Shown: positions 23,697 through 34,428, numbered from the stretch's first letter. The stretch: 47,903 nt of DNA from an uncultured Prevotellaceae bacterium (GCA_902783165.1 CACZPU010000110.1:1-47903), one strand, 5' to 3'. The notes: generated by a model not told the origin, from the sequence alone. Translations and numbers: made by a program.

Positions 23697-26600
23697 ATGA
23701 ACTGTAAATCATTCCGCTATCTATTGGTGTGTTTTATGCTGATGTTGATAGCAGTGCAAGAAAGCAAGAGTGAAGAGATATTCAACAACTCAGATGCTTG
23801 TGTGGAATGGAAATTCTCAGACCCACAAACAATTAATGAAACTGTGATAACTCCCGCGAAAGCTTTTTCTGTGGCTACAATAGAACACAATGCCACCACA
23901 GTGGGCAGCGGTTCGCGTAGCAAAGACCCAGACAACGGACTGAAGTTCGTCACATTTACTGGCGAAAACGTGCAGCTGCACTGGTTTGTAAAGCCGTCGC
24001 AAGGCCTGACTTTCACACCTACGCAGATTAGAATGTATGTACAAAGATTCGGTACCAACAAGAAAGACGGTGTAGTGGTAACCACACAAGTGGAAGGTGG
24101 CGAGACAACAACACTGGGCACCTATACAGCTCGCCGTGCCAATTGGGATGACAGTCAGGAGGAAGGACAATGGAAAGAAGCCCTCCCCAATCTGGTGAAC
24201 GAGATTGTCATCGACCTGACAGCCGACCAGCAGAAAGCGTTGGCATCGGGAAACGGACTGCATCTCTATGCTACAACGGGGCTTGCTGCCGAAAAATCGG
24301 GCGGTTTTGCCGACATCCGCATCTACGGAAAAGTGGATGGGACAATGGCCGATGTTGCAAAATACTCGCTGGCCACACAGGCAACGCCTTCCGAGGGCGG
24401 CACAGTGACCAAGCTTCCAGACGCCAGTGAGTATGAGGTAGGAAGCGAAGTAACTCTCACCGCAAACAAGAATTTCGGCTATCAGTTCGTCAATTGGACG
24501 GACGACAAAGGCAATGTGCTGTCAACAGAGTCGAAATACAAGCACTCCATGAACAGCAATGCCACCATTACAGCCAATTTCAAGGCTGTGAACACCTACG
24601 AGTTGAAGCTCAACGTGGAAGGTACAAACCAATACATGGTGGAAATAAGTCCCGAGCCTACCATTGTCGACAACAAGAACATGTACGAAGAAGGAGTGCT
24701 GGTGAAGCTCAACGCCACTCAGTATGAAGGGCTCGTATCGTTCAGCAACTGGAGCGATGATGACACCAACAGCGAGAAAACAGTGACAATGAGTAGTGAC
24801 ATGACACTCACAGCCCATTACAACCAAGCTGAAATCATCGCCGGATGGGACTTTTATCAGCCAGGAGGCAATGGCCGCAAGGCAGACTTCTATGGTGAAG
24901 ACAACGAAGGCACTGCCCTGAACCTAGTAAACACTGAAACCGGCGAGACGTCCGGATGGCTTGACAAGAGCTGGATAGCCGCCAAAGGCTATGAGAGTTT
25001 CAAAGGCGCTGCCGTGAATTGGCGCGCTGGCAGCTCAGAGGGTGATGTAGGCCACTGGCACTGGCAGACCAAGGTGAATGCAGAAGCATTCAGCGACATC
25101 AACGTGCAATTCCAGATGCTCTACAACTATAATGCCTACCAAACCTATCAGGTGGAGTTCTCCACCGATGGTAATAATTGGACCAAAGCGGGAAGCATCA
25201 CGATGGAAGGTGCCAAGAAACCAGCCACATTCAACGAAAAGCTCCCCTCAGAAGCCAACAATGTGAAAGACTTGTTCATCCGTCTGATTGCCGACAAACA
25301 ATCGGCTGTCGATGGAAGTAAGTCGGTCAACGACGGCAACACGCTGGCTATGCTGTTCGTTACGGGTACAAAAAAACTTATCGACGATGGAAAAGCACCG
25401 GTACTTGTCTCGGTAGTGCCCGCCCAAGGTTCTACGGGAGCATCGGCTTCTGGAAAGATTATCCTATCGTTCGATGAACGCGTCCAGTTGAAAGAAGGCA
25501 CGAAAGGCATGCTCAACGGCGTTGCCCTGTCGCCCGTAGTAAGCGGAAAGACTATAGCATTCGAGTACCACGGACTGGACTATGCCACAGAGTATACCTT
25601 CACACTGGCAGCCAATACCATTGGAGACCTCACCGACAACTATTTGAGTGAAGAATTGCAGATGAAGTTCAGCACGATGTCCCGCCCAGAAGTTGCAAAG
25701 GGCAGTTTCGATGCAGTGGTGTCGAATGTCAGCGAACTGGTTGAAGCTATCAAGAAAGCCGAGCAGCGCAGCAACAAAAACACTCGCTTCCGCATATTCC
25801 TGAAAAAAGGCACCTACCAGTTGCCTAAGGGCAGCACAGATGTGACCTATCATGTGGAGCTGGCAGACGGTAGTACCAATTCGTTCACGAAGAAAGACCC
25901 CATCACCAGAATCAGTTCTGGTAATATCTCGTTTATTGGCGAAAACCGCGACGAAGTGATTATCACCAACACCATCCCGGCCGACGAAACATTCGATGGC
26001 AAATATGGAACAACCAGCGTTTACGAGGGTATCGGCAAAAGCGATGTGCTGCAAACACGCGGTGAAGCTCTCTACTATCAGGATTTGACCGTGTCGACCG
26101 GCATGGACGATGCGCGCGGACGCGACATTGCCATCGAAGACATGGGAACAAAGACCATCTACAAGAATGTTTGTCTGCACGGGTATCAGGATACTTGGGT
26201 TGGACAGAACGACCGTGGACTCTATTATTTTGAAGGTGGAGTTGTACGTGGACGCACTGACTACATGTGTGGCAAGGGTGATGCCTATTTCAACAGCGTG
26301 GAACTGAAACAGATTGCCGGCGGCTATGCCTCTGTACCATCGCGACCCGCAAAGATTGGATGGGTGTACAAAGACTGCACCATCAATGGCGATGGAAACA
26401 ATGTGGACGGCAACTATACGCTGGGACGTCCTTGGGGAGAAGGCACGCCAGTTGCCTTGTTCATAGACACGAAGATGAATGTTGTGCCTTCGTCCATCGG
26501 ATGGAATGAGATGAACAACGGATGGCCAGCACGCTTTGCCGAATGGAATTCCATGACAAAGAATGGCTCAGCAGTCGATTTGTCGGGTAGAAAGACCACC

Positions 26601-27077
26601 TTCGCAAACAGCCACACCAATAATCCGCTGCTGACTCAAGAAGAAGCCGAAACCTATAGTGACATGAGCAAAATGTTTGGCGACTGGAATCCTCGCCAGC
26701 ATACAGAACAGGCTCCAGCTCCGAAAAATGTCGTGCTCAAAGGCAATCAGCTGACATGGGACGACAGCAAATACGTATTGTGCTGGGCTGTATGCAAAGA
26801 CGGTGATGTGATCGACTTCACCACCGAACCAATCTACACCATTCCTTCTGCCGCCAAGAGCAATGCTTCCGGCACGGCAGCAACCTATTCGGTTCGCGCC
26901 GCCAACGAGATGGGCGGTCTGAGTGAGGCTGTCTCAGCCAATGAAGACACAGGCATCAACAATGTAGAAATGAAGACTTACACAAACGAAGCCATCTACA
27001 ACATGCAAGGAATGCGTGTGGACAAAGCCACCAAAGGAGTTTATATCATTGGCGGCCGCAAGATGATAATTAAATAA
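23697..27077 (+). CDS. Multidomain pectin methylesterase (CE8)
   Basis: The 1126-aa secreted enzyme starts at ATG 23697 (signal MNCKSFRYLLVCFMLMLIAV). Residues about 40-205 form a beta-sandwich like that of the PL1 protein at 18851. Two repeat domains of the InlB-B / bacterial-repeat type follow (about 215-380, each ending with FVNWTDD or FSNWSDD and then ITANF or LTAHY). A second beta-sandwich (about 385-560) and a Big_5-like Ig domain (about 565-655) precede the CE8 beta-helix (about 665-1000). Its catalytic residues are retained: GYQDTW (Gln, Asp), GRTDYMCG (Asp) and GRPWG (Arg). It removes methyl esters from homogalacturonan, preparing it for PL1 and GH28. The end has the shared tail (IYNMQGMRV ... 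KMIIK). It is the first gene of the CE8-SusC-SusD block. Confidence 0.92.
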   Translation: MNCKSFRYLLVCFMLMLIAVQESKSEEIFNNSDACVEWKFSDPQTINETVITPAKAFSVATIEHNATTVGSGSRSKDPDNGLKFVTFTGENVQLHWFVKPSQGLTFTPTQIRMYVQRFGTNKKDGVVVTTQVEGGETTTLGTYTARRANWDDSQEEGQWKEALPNLVNEIVIDLTADQQKALASGNGLHLYATTGLAAEKSGGFADIRIYGKVDGTMADVAKYSLATQATPSEGGTVTKLPDASEYEVGSEVTLTANKNFGYQFVNWTDDKGNVLSTESKYKHSMNSNATITANFKAVNTYELKLNVEGTNQYMVEISPEPTIVDNKNMYEEGVLVKLNATQYEGLVSFSNWSDDDTNSEKTVTMSSDMTLTAHYNQAEIIAGWDFYQPGGNGRKADFYGEDNEGTALNLVNTETGETSGWLDKSWIAAKGYESFKGAAVNWRAGSSEGDVGHWHWQTKVNAEAFSDINVQFQMLYNYNAYQTYQVEFSTDGNNWTKAGSITMEGAKKPATFNEKLPSEANNVKDLFIRLIADKQSAVDGSKSVNDGNTLAMLFVTGTKKLIDDGKAPVLVSVVPAQGSTGASASGKIILSFDERVQLKEGTKGMLNGVALSPVVSGKTIAFEYHGLDYATEYTFTLAANTIGDLTDNYLSEELQMKFSTMSRPEVAKGSFDAVVSNVSELVEAIKKAEQRSNKNTRFRIFLKKGTYQLPKGSTDVTYHVELADGSTNSFTKKDPITRISSGNISFIGENRDEVIITNTIPADETFDGKYGTTSVYEGIGKSDVLQTRGEALYYQDLTVSTGMDDARGRDIAIEDMGTKTIYKNVCLHGYQDTWVGQNDRGLYYFEGGVVRGRTDYMCGKGDAYFNSVELKQIAGGYASVPSRPAKIGWVYKDCTINGDGNNVDGNYTLGRPWGEGTPVALFIDTKMNVVPSSIGWNEMNNGWPARFAEWNSMTKNGSAVDLSGRKTTFANSHTNNPLLTQEEAETYSDMSKMFGDWNPRQHTEQAPAPKNVVLKGNQLTWDDSKYVLCWAVCKDGDVIDFTTEPIYTIPSAAKSNASGTAATYSVRAANEMGGLSEAVSANEDTGINNVEMKTYTNEAIYNMQGMRVDKATKGVYIIGGRKMIIK

Positions 27078-27131
27078 CGTATAACAAGAATATACGACGA
27101 ACTTTTATTTGTTAAATGTAATATAATAACT

Positions 27132-30100
27132 ATGTCAGGTAAATTAAAAACTTTTAGACTGACGCTCGTCATGCTATTCTCTTTATTTGTGGGTAGCGTA
27201 CAAGCGCAAACAATCAAAGGAAACGTGAAGGACTCGACAGGTGAACCGGTTATCGGTGCTACAGTGAAAGAGCAAGGCACTGCTGCCGCTACCGTGACCG
27301 ACTTCGACGGTAACTTCACAATCAAGACTACTGGCAAGCAGACACTCGAAATCTCATTCATTGGAATGAAGACCAAGACTGTGAATGCAGCCGGTAAGAG
27401 TACAATCGACATTGTTCTGGAAGACGAGGCTACAGCGTTGAACGACGTGGTGGTGATTGGTTACGGAACAGCCCGCAAGAAAGACTTGACGGGTTCGGTG
27501 GCAACCGTGAAAGGCCAGGACCTGGTGAAGGTGCCTGTGGCCAATGTCAGCGAAGCACTGACCGGTAAGATGGCAGGTGTGCAGGTGACAACTACCGACG
27601 GTTCTCCCGATGCCGAGATTCTAATTCGAGTACGTGGTGGAGGTTCAATCACTGGTGACAACAGCCCTTTGTATGTGGTTGACGGTTTCCAGACATCAAC
27701 CATCAGCGACATCTCGCCTAACGACATCGAGGACATCACAGTGCTGAAAGATGCTTCCTCAACAGCTATCTACGGTGCACAAGGTGCCAATGGTGTGATT
27801 CTGATTACCACCAAGAGCGCCAAAGGCGGCAGAACAACCATTAATTATAATGGATTCTTGCAGACAAAGACCGTTTCGAAACGTCTCAAACCTATGGACA
27901 CCTACGACTATGTGATGTCAAACTATGAGTACCGTCTATTAGGTGGAACCAGCGAACTAAACTCATTCTACAGACAGTTTGGTGTTTTCGACGACTTGTA
28001 TCTCTACAAAAGCATCGAGCCGATTGACTGGCAGGAAGACATGTTCGGACAGAACGTACTGTCGCAAAGCCACAATGTGAGCATCAACGGCGGAAGTGAA
28101 AAAACCAAATTCTCGCTCTCTGGCACGTACGACTACAATGGTGGCTTGATGGTGAACAACGATTTCAGCCGTTACGCATTCATGTTCAAGTTGAGCCATG
28201 AAATCTCCAAAAACCTGAAATTCTCGCTCAAAGCCAGCGTGACAGACCAAATTGCAAACGGTCAGGGTACACAAGGTGGCACACACAAGGTTCGTACGGA
28301 GCAAGCCATTTACTCTGTGGCTACCAAAGGTCTCTCAAGTTTCATCACACCAGATTTCTCACAAATGTCTGACGAAGAAATTGAAGAATACAACCGAAGC
28401 AACATGTCTCTGTCGGAACAGTCGGAACAATACTGGCGTAGACGCAACAACCGCTCGTACAAATTCAACGGAGCTCTCGACTGGACAACACCTCTTAAGG
28501 GTTTGAAGGCTCATGTAGAAGGTGGTTACGATTATGATTTCAATGAGACAAAGAACTGGTACGGCTCCACAACCACTCAGGCTTCCTACGTAGGAGGTCT
28601 GCCGTTGGCTGACTGGCAGAAACTCGGCAAGCGTACCATTCGTGAATCGGCCAATCTCAACTACGATATGAAGTTGAACAAAATTCATCACTTCAATGTG
28701 ATGGTTGGTCAAGAATACAGGTCGGTGAGAAACGAATACAACACACTTTCGGGCAATAACTTCAGCAAAGCTTATACTCCTGAGCTGGTATTCGCCAATT
28801 TCTCTTCGGGTAAGATCAACGAGACTCAGACACGAAGCTTTGTGGATGCACAAGACAACACCATTTCATTCCTGGGACGTTTGAACTATACACTGCTCGA
28901 CCGCTACCTGTTGACACTGACTTTCCGTGAGGACGGTAGCTCGAAATTCGCTTCTGGACACCAGTGGGGATTCTTCCCAGCTGCAGCCGCATCGTGGCGT
29001 ATCATCGAAGAACCTTGGATGAGTGGCACCCAGAAATGGTTGTCGAACTTGAAACTGCGTCTCTCTTATGGTAAGGTAGGTAACAACCGCATCAGCAACA
29101 ACACATTCCTGCAGTCGTACCAGTATCTCACGAGTTCTAAGGCATATGGTGTAGGTGAAGTAGCCAACACAGGTCTGTCTGTTACCGATATCCTTGCCAA
29201 CCCGAACATTACTTGGGAGAAACGAACCACACGTAACTTAGGTCTCGACTTCGGACTCTTCCGTGAGCGTATCAGCGGTACTCTCGATATCTACTGGAAC
29301 AGCACCGACGACCTGTTGATTAGCCATACTATTGCCGCTCCTGGATACAAATCTGTTTACGAAAACTCTGCATCCACAAGCAATAAAGGTGTGGAATTGA
29401 CATTAAACGCAGTGATTCTCCAGAAGAAGAACTTCTCTTTGAATGCTAATTTCAACATTGGTTTCGACAAGTCGAAGGTGAACGACTTGGCTGAAGGTAT
29501 CAGCATGATGACTTTCCCATCAGGTTGGGCAAGCACAGACAACAAGAATCAGCAAGACTATATTGTCCGCGTAGGCGACCCAATCGGTCTTGTATATGGT
29601 TGGAAGAGCGCAGGCTACTATACGACAGCCGACTTTGAAAGCTTTGACGAAGCAACCAACACCTATAAATTGAAGAGTGGTGTTCCCACGACAGCTTTGC
29701 TCGGCGGCCGCATTGGTATCCGTCCGGGTACAATGAAACTGCAAGATCTCAATGATGACGGTGTTGTTGACACAAACGATATCACTGTGATTGGTGACAC
29801 AAACGCTGATTTCAGTGGTGGATTTGGATTAAGCGGAACCCTCTATGATTTCGACTTCAACCTGAACTTCACATTCACTGTTGGCAATGACATCTACAAC
29901 GCCAATAAGATTCAGACCTCTTCACGCTATCGTGCCGGTAATTATCCTAATATGCGCAACACCATGAACCAGAGAAATTCGTACTCGTACATGAATCCTG
30001 AAACAGGTACTCTGTTGAGGACTCTTGAAGATCTGGCATACTGGAATGAGGGTGGAAACGGCAAAGCTGCAAAGGAAATGTGGAGCCCGTTCTCTACAGG

Positions 30101-30398
30101 CGATGCAGTGGTTGTTCCTACCGACTGGGCATTGGACGATGCTTCTTTCCTGCGTCTGCAGAGCGTGACCGTGGGATACACATTGCCGAAGAATCTCACC
30201 ACCAAGTTTGGAGTACAGAATCTGCGCTTGTACGTAACAGGAGCCAACCTGTTCTGTATCACCAACTATCCAGGTTACGACCCAGAGGTTAGCTCGTATG
30301 TGCGAAACAGCAGTTGGTCAGGTCTGACTCCTGGTATCGACTTCTCTTCATATCCGAAGAGCCGCTCATTCACATTCGGTGTTAACGTAACATTATAA
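27132..30398 (+). CDS. SusC-type TonB-dependent outer-membrane transporter
   Basis: This 1088-aa outer-membrane importer carries oligosaccharides, here most likely galacturonan fragments, into the periplasm. A signal peptide (ending GSVQAQ) leads to a carboxypeptidase-D-like regulatory domain (about 27-110, IKGNVKDSTGEPVIGATV). The plug follows with DVVVIGYGTARKKDLTGSV, ALTGKMAGVQV and NSPLYVVDGFQ (about 110-240), then a 22-strand barrel ending in FTFGVNVTL. The gene is 54 bp after the CE8 gene and 1 nt or 22 nt before SusD, depending on the SusD start. Confidence 0.97.
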   Translation: MSGKLKTFRLTLVMLFSLFVGSVQAQTIKGNVKDSTGEPVIGATVKEQGTAAATVTDFDGNFTIKTTGKQTLEISFIGMKTKTVNAAGKSTIDIVLEDEATALNDVVVIGYGTARKKDLTGSVATVKGQDLVKVPVANVSEALTGKMAGVQVTTTDGSPDAEILIRVRGGGSITGDNSPLYVVDGFQTSTISDISPNDIEDITVLKDASSTAIYGAQGANGVILITTKSAKGGRTTINYNGFLQTKTVSKRLKPMDTYDYVMSNYEYRLLGGTSELNSFYRQFGVFDDLYLYKSIEPIDWQEDMFGQNVLSQSHNVSINGGSEKTKFSLSGTYDYNGGLMVNNDFSRYAFMFKLSHEISKNLKFSLKASVTDQIANGQGTQGGTHKVRTEQAIYSVATKGLSSFITPDFSQMSDEEIEEYNRSNMSLSEQSEQYWRRRNNRSYKFNGALDWTTPLKGLKAHVEGGYDYDFNETKNWYGSTTTQASYVGGLPLADWQKLGKRTIRESANLNYDMKLNKIHHFNVMVGQEYRSVRNEYNTLSGNNFSKAYTPELVFANFSSGKINETQTRSFVDAQDNTISFLGRLNYTLLDRYLLTLTFREDGSSKFASGHQWGFFPAAAASWRIIEEPWMSGTQKWLSNLKLRLSYGKVGNNRISNNTFLQSYQYLTSSKAYGVGEVANTGLSVTDILANPNITWEKRTTRNLGLDFGLFRERISGTLDIYWNSTDDLLISHTIAAPGYKSVYENSASTSNKGVELTLNAVILQKKNFSLNANFNIGFDKSKVNDLAEGISMMTFPSGWASTDNKNQQDYIVRVGDPIGLVYGWKSAGYYTTADFESFDEATNTYKLKSGVPTTALLGGRIGIRPGTMKLQDLNDDGVVDTNDITVIGDTNADFSGGFGLSGTLYDFDFNLNFTFTVGNDIYNANKIQTSSRYRAGNYPNMRNTMNQRNSYSYMNPETGTLLRTLEDLAYWNEGGNGKAAKEMWSPFSTGDAVVVPTDWALDDASFLRLQSVTVGYTLPKNLTTKFGVQNLRLYVTGANLFCITNYPGYDPEVSSYVRNSSWSGLTPGIDFSSYPKSRSFTFGVNVTL

Positions 30399-30420
30399 TA
30401 TGTATAAAGTGATAAAGAGT

Positions 30421-32598
30421 ATGAAACTGAAGAATAAATATATAGCATTAGCAACAGTCGGGATTATGGTGCTGACGGCTTGTAGTGACAAACTGGAAGT
30501 AACGTCACAATCGCAGATGGACCAAGAAATGGTATTCTCCTCGACAGAATTTGCAACAAACGCCATCAATGGCGTATATGTATTGTTCTGTGAAGACCCT
30601 TACACATCGCGTATGTGCGGCGTTTGGATGCAGAACACAGATGTAGAGGCTGAGGTTCCTCAGGCTGGTGTGCCAGCCAGCGACCGCCGCGCCGTTTGGT
30701 CTTTGCAGGCTCCAGCCATCACCGGTTTTAACGATGTTTACAATGCATGGAACAATAACCTACTAGCCATAGAACGTGCCAACCAGATTAGATTTGGTGT
30801 GGATCAAAGTTCTATTGGCAAGATTGATGAAATGCAGCAAATCAAGGGTGAGGCCACCTGTCTGAAAGCATTCCGCTACTACCTGATGTGCGGTCTGTGG
30901 GGAGACGTTCCCTACTATGATGAAGCTGCCAAATGGGGCGATGTGATTGACAAGCCACGTACAGACAAGAACGTTATCTACAGCCGTTGTCTGCAGCAAT
31001 TGGTTGACATCGAGCCTAACATGAAATGGTCGGATGTGAACACTGGCGGCATAGAGCGTATGAACCGCGACTTTGCTATCGGTCTGATTGCCCGTCTGGC
31101 TTTGTTCCGTGCTGGCTACGGCCTTACCAAAGACGGAACCATGAAACGTGCTGACGACTATCTTACAGTGACTGCCGATTCTCTGACCGTTACTTACAAA
31201 GACATGAACGGCAACGAGAAGAAAGCATCTACTTACATGGAATACTATCAAATGGCAAAAGACTATTGCCAAAAGATTATTCAGTTGAAGAACCGCGACC
31301 TGAATCCAGATTTCTACACCGCATTCCAGAATGAGATGAACTATACGGTGGTAAACAATTCTGAGGTGCTTGCCGAAGTGGCATTTGTGCAGAACTACGG
31401 TGGTGATGTGGGTTGGAGTATTGGTGTAACCAACTCGGGCTGCTCCAATGGAAGTACAACCATACAAGTAGGTCTGATTCCTTCATACTACATGTCGTTT
31501 GCTGATGGTGACTACCGACGCGATATCACGTGTGCAAATTATAACCATACGGCCGACACTATCCAGGCTGTAGCAGCCACATCTATCAAAGTTGGCAAAT
31601 GGGACCGTTCTCTGGCTGCCAAAGAGCTCGGAAATAATTCTTCGAAGGGCACAGGTATTAATTTCCCATTGATGCGCTGGTCGGATATCCTGCTGATGCT
31701 TGCCGAAGCTGAGAACGAACTCAACGGACCTACTGCCCTTGCCAAAGAAGCACTCACGAAGGTTCGTGCTCGTGCTTTCGCTAGTGCCAAGAATTATGCC
31801 GAACAGGTTACCAACTATGTGAATAGTTTGAACTCTAAAGAAGATTTCTTCAAAGCCATCGTCAACGAGCGCGCATGGGAATTCGGTGGTGAAGGTTTGC
31901 GCAAGTTCGACCTTGTACGTTGGAATCTCTATGCCAACAAGATAGAAGAAGCAATGCGTACAATGCTCTGTTGGGGTATTTCATCTTACATGACCGATAT
32001 TGAGAAAGATGAAATCGCCTTTGCCAAGGTTATGAGTGAATATCCAGACGTATCCAAATATGCAAACTGGGCAAACAAGCTATGGTATGCCAAGGCTGGC
32101 AAGGCCAACAAACGCACAGACATCAAGTGGTTCAATACGAAGTATAAAGTGGAAGAAGAAGATGCTGTGATGACTGCTAACGGTTGGCAATCGGTGAACT
32201 GGGGTTCCCAAATGATCAAACGTACACGTACCTATAGCTATAAAGGTGTTGATTATGGTACAGATGGCAAGAAAACAGTGAACAAAAATGATGGAACTGT
32301 GACATACACTTTGGGAACAGCTCCAAACACCATTGAGTTCACCATCAACAGCGATGAACCTTCGGGCGTTAGCCGCAAGGATGTTTATCAAGCCAGCGAT
32401 TATGCAACACGCCTTTATCGCGGTTATTCCAATGGTGCTCTGAAAGGCAATGGAGTGGCTCCATATATCCTGCCTATCGGTATCACAACTCTCAATGCGA
32501 GTGGAGTGCTCAACAACGACGGATATTGTTTTAACAAAACCGAAATGGGCGAAGGTATCAATGTTGATGTGACCACTATAATAACAGAGAACTGGTAA
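30421..32598 (+). CDS. SusD/RagB-type surface glycan-binding lipoprotein
   Basis: The 725-aa partner of the SusC protein sits on the cell surface as the lid of the transporter and binds the oligosaccharide. The N-terminus MKLKNKYIALATVGIMVLTAC is a lipoprotein signal with the lipid-attached Cys. An in-frame ATG at 30400 would add seven residues. SusD features include TPR-like helices, the segment LKAFRYYLMCGLWGDVPYYDE (about residue 148) and the C-terminal MRWSDILLMLAEAENELNG, then NERAWEFGGEGLRKFDLVRW (about 475). It is somewhat longer than typical (500-650 aa), with an extended C-terminal third. Confidence 0.96.
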   Translation: MKLKNKYIALATVGIMVLTACSDKLEVTSQSQMDQEMVFSSTEFATNAINGVYVLFCEDPYTSRMCGVWMQNTDVEAEVPQAGVPASDRRAVWSLQAPAITGFNDVYNAWNNNLLAIERANQIRFGVDQSSIGKIDEMQQIKGEATCLKAFRYYLMCGLWGDVPYYDEAAKWGDVIDKPRTDKNVIYSRCLQQLVDIEPNMKWSDVNTGGIERMNRDFAIGLIARLALFRAGYGLTKDGTMKRADDYLTVTADSLTVTYKDMNGNEKKASTYMEYYQMAKDYCQKIIQLKNRDLNPDFYTAFQNEMNYTVVNNSEVLAEVAFVQNYGGDVGWSIGVTNSGCSNGSTTIQVGLIPSYYMSFADGDYRRDITCANYNHTADTIQAVAATSIKVGKWDRSLAAKELGNNSSKGTGINFPLMRWSDILLMLAEAENELNGPTALAKEALTKVRARAFASAKNYAEQVTNYVNSLNSKEDFFKAIVNERAWEFGGEGLRKFDLVRWNLYANKIEEAMRTMLCWGISSYMTDIEKDEIAFAKVMSEYPDVSKYANWANKLWYAKAGKANKRTDIKWFNTKYKVEEEDAVMTANGWQSVNWGSQMIKRTRTYSYKGVDYGTDGKKTVNKNDGTVTYTLGTAPNTIEFTINSDEPSGVSRKDVYQASDYATRLYRGYSNGALKGNGVAPYILPIGITTLNASGVLNNDGYCFNKTEMGEGINVDVTTIITENW

Positions 32599-32625
32599 TC
32601 TATAAAATATAAAGAAATAGAGAAT

Positions 32626-34308
32626 ATGAAAAAGACAGTTAAATCGTTACTGCTCATTGCAGCAGTCATAATGGGAATGGGAACATTCGTCAGCTGTAGC
32701 GACGATGACCTTCCAAAGGCCGATGCTCTGTTCCGTCCTGTCATTAACGAGGACGATAATATTGAGCACGGACTGGATGCCAACGATTCCCCATATATGA
32801 TTATCAATTGGGACAGATATGCAAGTGCCAACCAATATATCGTGAAGATTGAGGCCAATGACGGTTCGGACACCCGCGAAATCAAGACAGATACCACCGT
32901 CTATCGCTTTGACAACTTGCAATACGACAAGGAATACAACATCAGCATCAGTGCAGCTAATACACAGACAGGATTGTCATCGAAAGCATATACACTGACA
33001 ACAACAACGTTGGATTTCCCGACATCACTGATTTCTCCTTCAAACCTTGACTTGATTGACATTCAGGCTCGTATCAAGTGGGCTAAAGGCATTCAGTATG
33101 ACAAGCTGGTGATTGTGAAAGATACAGAAAACGAAATAGTTGGAGAATTTGATGTTACTGAAAGCGACAATCTGGCTGCTGAAAAAATCGTCAGCGGTCT
33201 GGAGCCAAAGACCTCTTATCGAGTAGAAGCCTATAAGAATGGCAACTACCAAGGCAAGAAACGCTTCAGCACCGTTGCTTCAGAGAGTTATACTGGTGAA
33301 GTTGTTGACTTGCGGTCACTGGATGAGAAGGAGAGTCTAAAGTGGATTAGCACCCACAATATCGACTCGATTGTAAATCTCTATCCCAACAAAGATATTA
33401 ACATCATCCTCAAGGGTGGTATGCACTATCGCCTGGAAACAGTGAAATTGCCTACTACAGCAGGAACTCTGAAATTCGTCACGGGTCTGACACTGGAAGG
33501 TAATGCCATCTGGAACGTCACTGGTAACTTTGATTTGGCCAATGGCATCAACCTCGGTGGTATCTCATTCGAGAAAATTACCTTCACTGATGATGAGTCT
33601 AAGCCTAAGACGAGTTCGAACTATGGCGGAACCTATCTCTTCAACCAGAACAGTGATGCCGTTATCGGAACAGTTTCTTTGAAGTCTTGTGAAGTACGCT
33701 ACAAGCGTGGTGTGATGAGAATTCGCGGAAAGAACGTCGTTGAGAACTTCATTGCTGAAGACTGTATCTTCGAGTATATCGGTGGTTATGGCATCACGAA
33801 TGTTGACAACAATGGAGCATGTGTCAAGAACATCAAAGTGAGAAATTCTACCTTTGCCAACTGTGTACGTTTGTTCGTCAACACCAAGAGCAAGGATATT
33901 CCATGCGGTACAGCACTCATAGAGAATTGTACCTTTGCTTACTTTGCTGGTGCAAGCAGAGCCCTGATTGAACTTCAGGAGAATGAATGGAAAGGTGGTA
34001 TCAGCATCAAGAATTGTATCTATGGTTCTTGCGGTGAGGTTCACACAGCGCCTCAAGAGGGCATCAAGGGATGGAGTGGTACAGTAGTTCCATCTACAGA
34101 AAAAGTATTCTTTACCAACGACCTCATTTGGGCAATGAAAGATGATGGCACTCCCAACAATGCATTTGAGGGTACAACCTTGTCAACAGACACCAAAGGC
34201 ACATTCAAGAAACCAAATCCGGAAGGTGAATTGATGCCTGGTGACTACACGCTCATCAATGCAGATGCTATCAAGGCAAAGGTTGGTGATCCAAGATGGA
34301 TTCCTTAA
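32626..34308 (+). CDS. Surface lipoprotein with Fn3-like and beta-helix (DUF4957/DUF5123-like) domains
   Basis: The 560-aa lipoprotein (signal ending GTFVSC) follows SusD by 27 nt, the position of SusE-like surface glycan-binding proteins. Residues about 40-215 form two fibronectin type III-like domains (YNISISAANTQTGLSSKAY; SYRVEAYKNGNYQG). Residues about 225-560 form a right-handed beta-helix, with repeated lines such as LKSCEVRYKRGVMRIRG and VRNSTFANCVRLF. It ends with GDPRWIP, as in the DUF4957/DUF5123 proteins of Bacteroidota pectin loci. No lyase or esterase active site is visible, so it is probably a non-catalytic pectin-binding protein. Confidence 0.88.
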   Translation: MKKTVKSLLLIAAVIMGMGTFVSCSDDDLPKADALFRPVINEDDNIEHGLDANDSPYMIINWDRYASANQYIVKIEANDGSDTREIKTDTTVYRFDNLQYDKEYNISISAANTQTGLSSKAYTLTTTTLDFPTSLISPSNLDLIDIQARIKWAKGIQYDKLVIVKDTENEIVGEFDVTESDNLAAEKIVSGLEPKTSYRVEAYKNGNYQGKKRFSTVASESYTGEVVDLRSLDEKESLKWISTHNIDSIVNLYPNKDINIILKGGMHYRLETVKLPTTAGTLKFVTGLTLEGNAIWNVTGNFDLANGINLGGISFEKITFTDDESKPKTSSNYGGTYLFNQNSDAVIGTVSLKSCEVRYKRGVMRIRGKNVVENFIAEDCIFEYIGGYGITNVDNNGACVKNIKVRNSTFANCVRLFVNTKSKDIPCGTALIENCTFAYFAGASRALIELQENEWKGGISIKNCIYGSCGEVHTAPQEGIKGWSGTVVPSTEKVFFTNDLIWAMKDDGTPNNAFEGTTLSTDTKGTFKKPNPEGELMPGDYTLINADAIKAKVGDPRWIP

Positions 34309-34332
34309 ATGAATTCATGAGAAAGTAATATA

Positions 34333-34362
34333 GAAGAGGGTGTGCAAGGTCACACCTTCTTC
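34333..34362 (+). terminator. Terminator after the SusCD block
   Basis: A 12-bp stem GAAGAGGGTGTG / CACACCTTCTTC (one G-T pair) with a 6-nt loop is followed by TTATTGTTT. It separates the SusCD block from the next PL1 gene; readthrough is plausible given the modest U-tract. Confidence 0.75.
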
Positions 34363-34428
34363 TTATTGTTTATGAATCTATTATTTGCACTTTCTAGAAT
34401 ACAGGCATCACATCCGAACACAATTATC

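Noticed and set aside
25464-26180. 238-aa minus-strand frame inside the CE8 gene
   Set aside because: Shadow of the CE8 coding frame; no domain and no promoter.
30763-31467. 234-aa minus-strand frame inside SusD
   Set aside because: Shadow frame; SusD motifs are clear on the plus strand.
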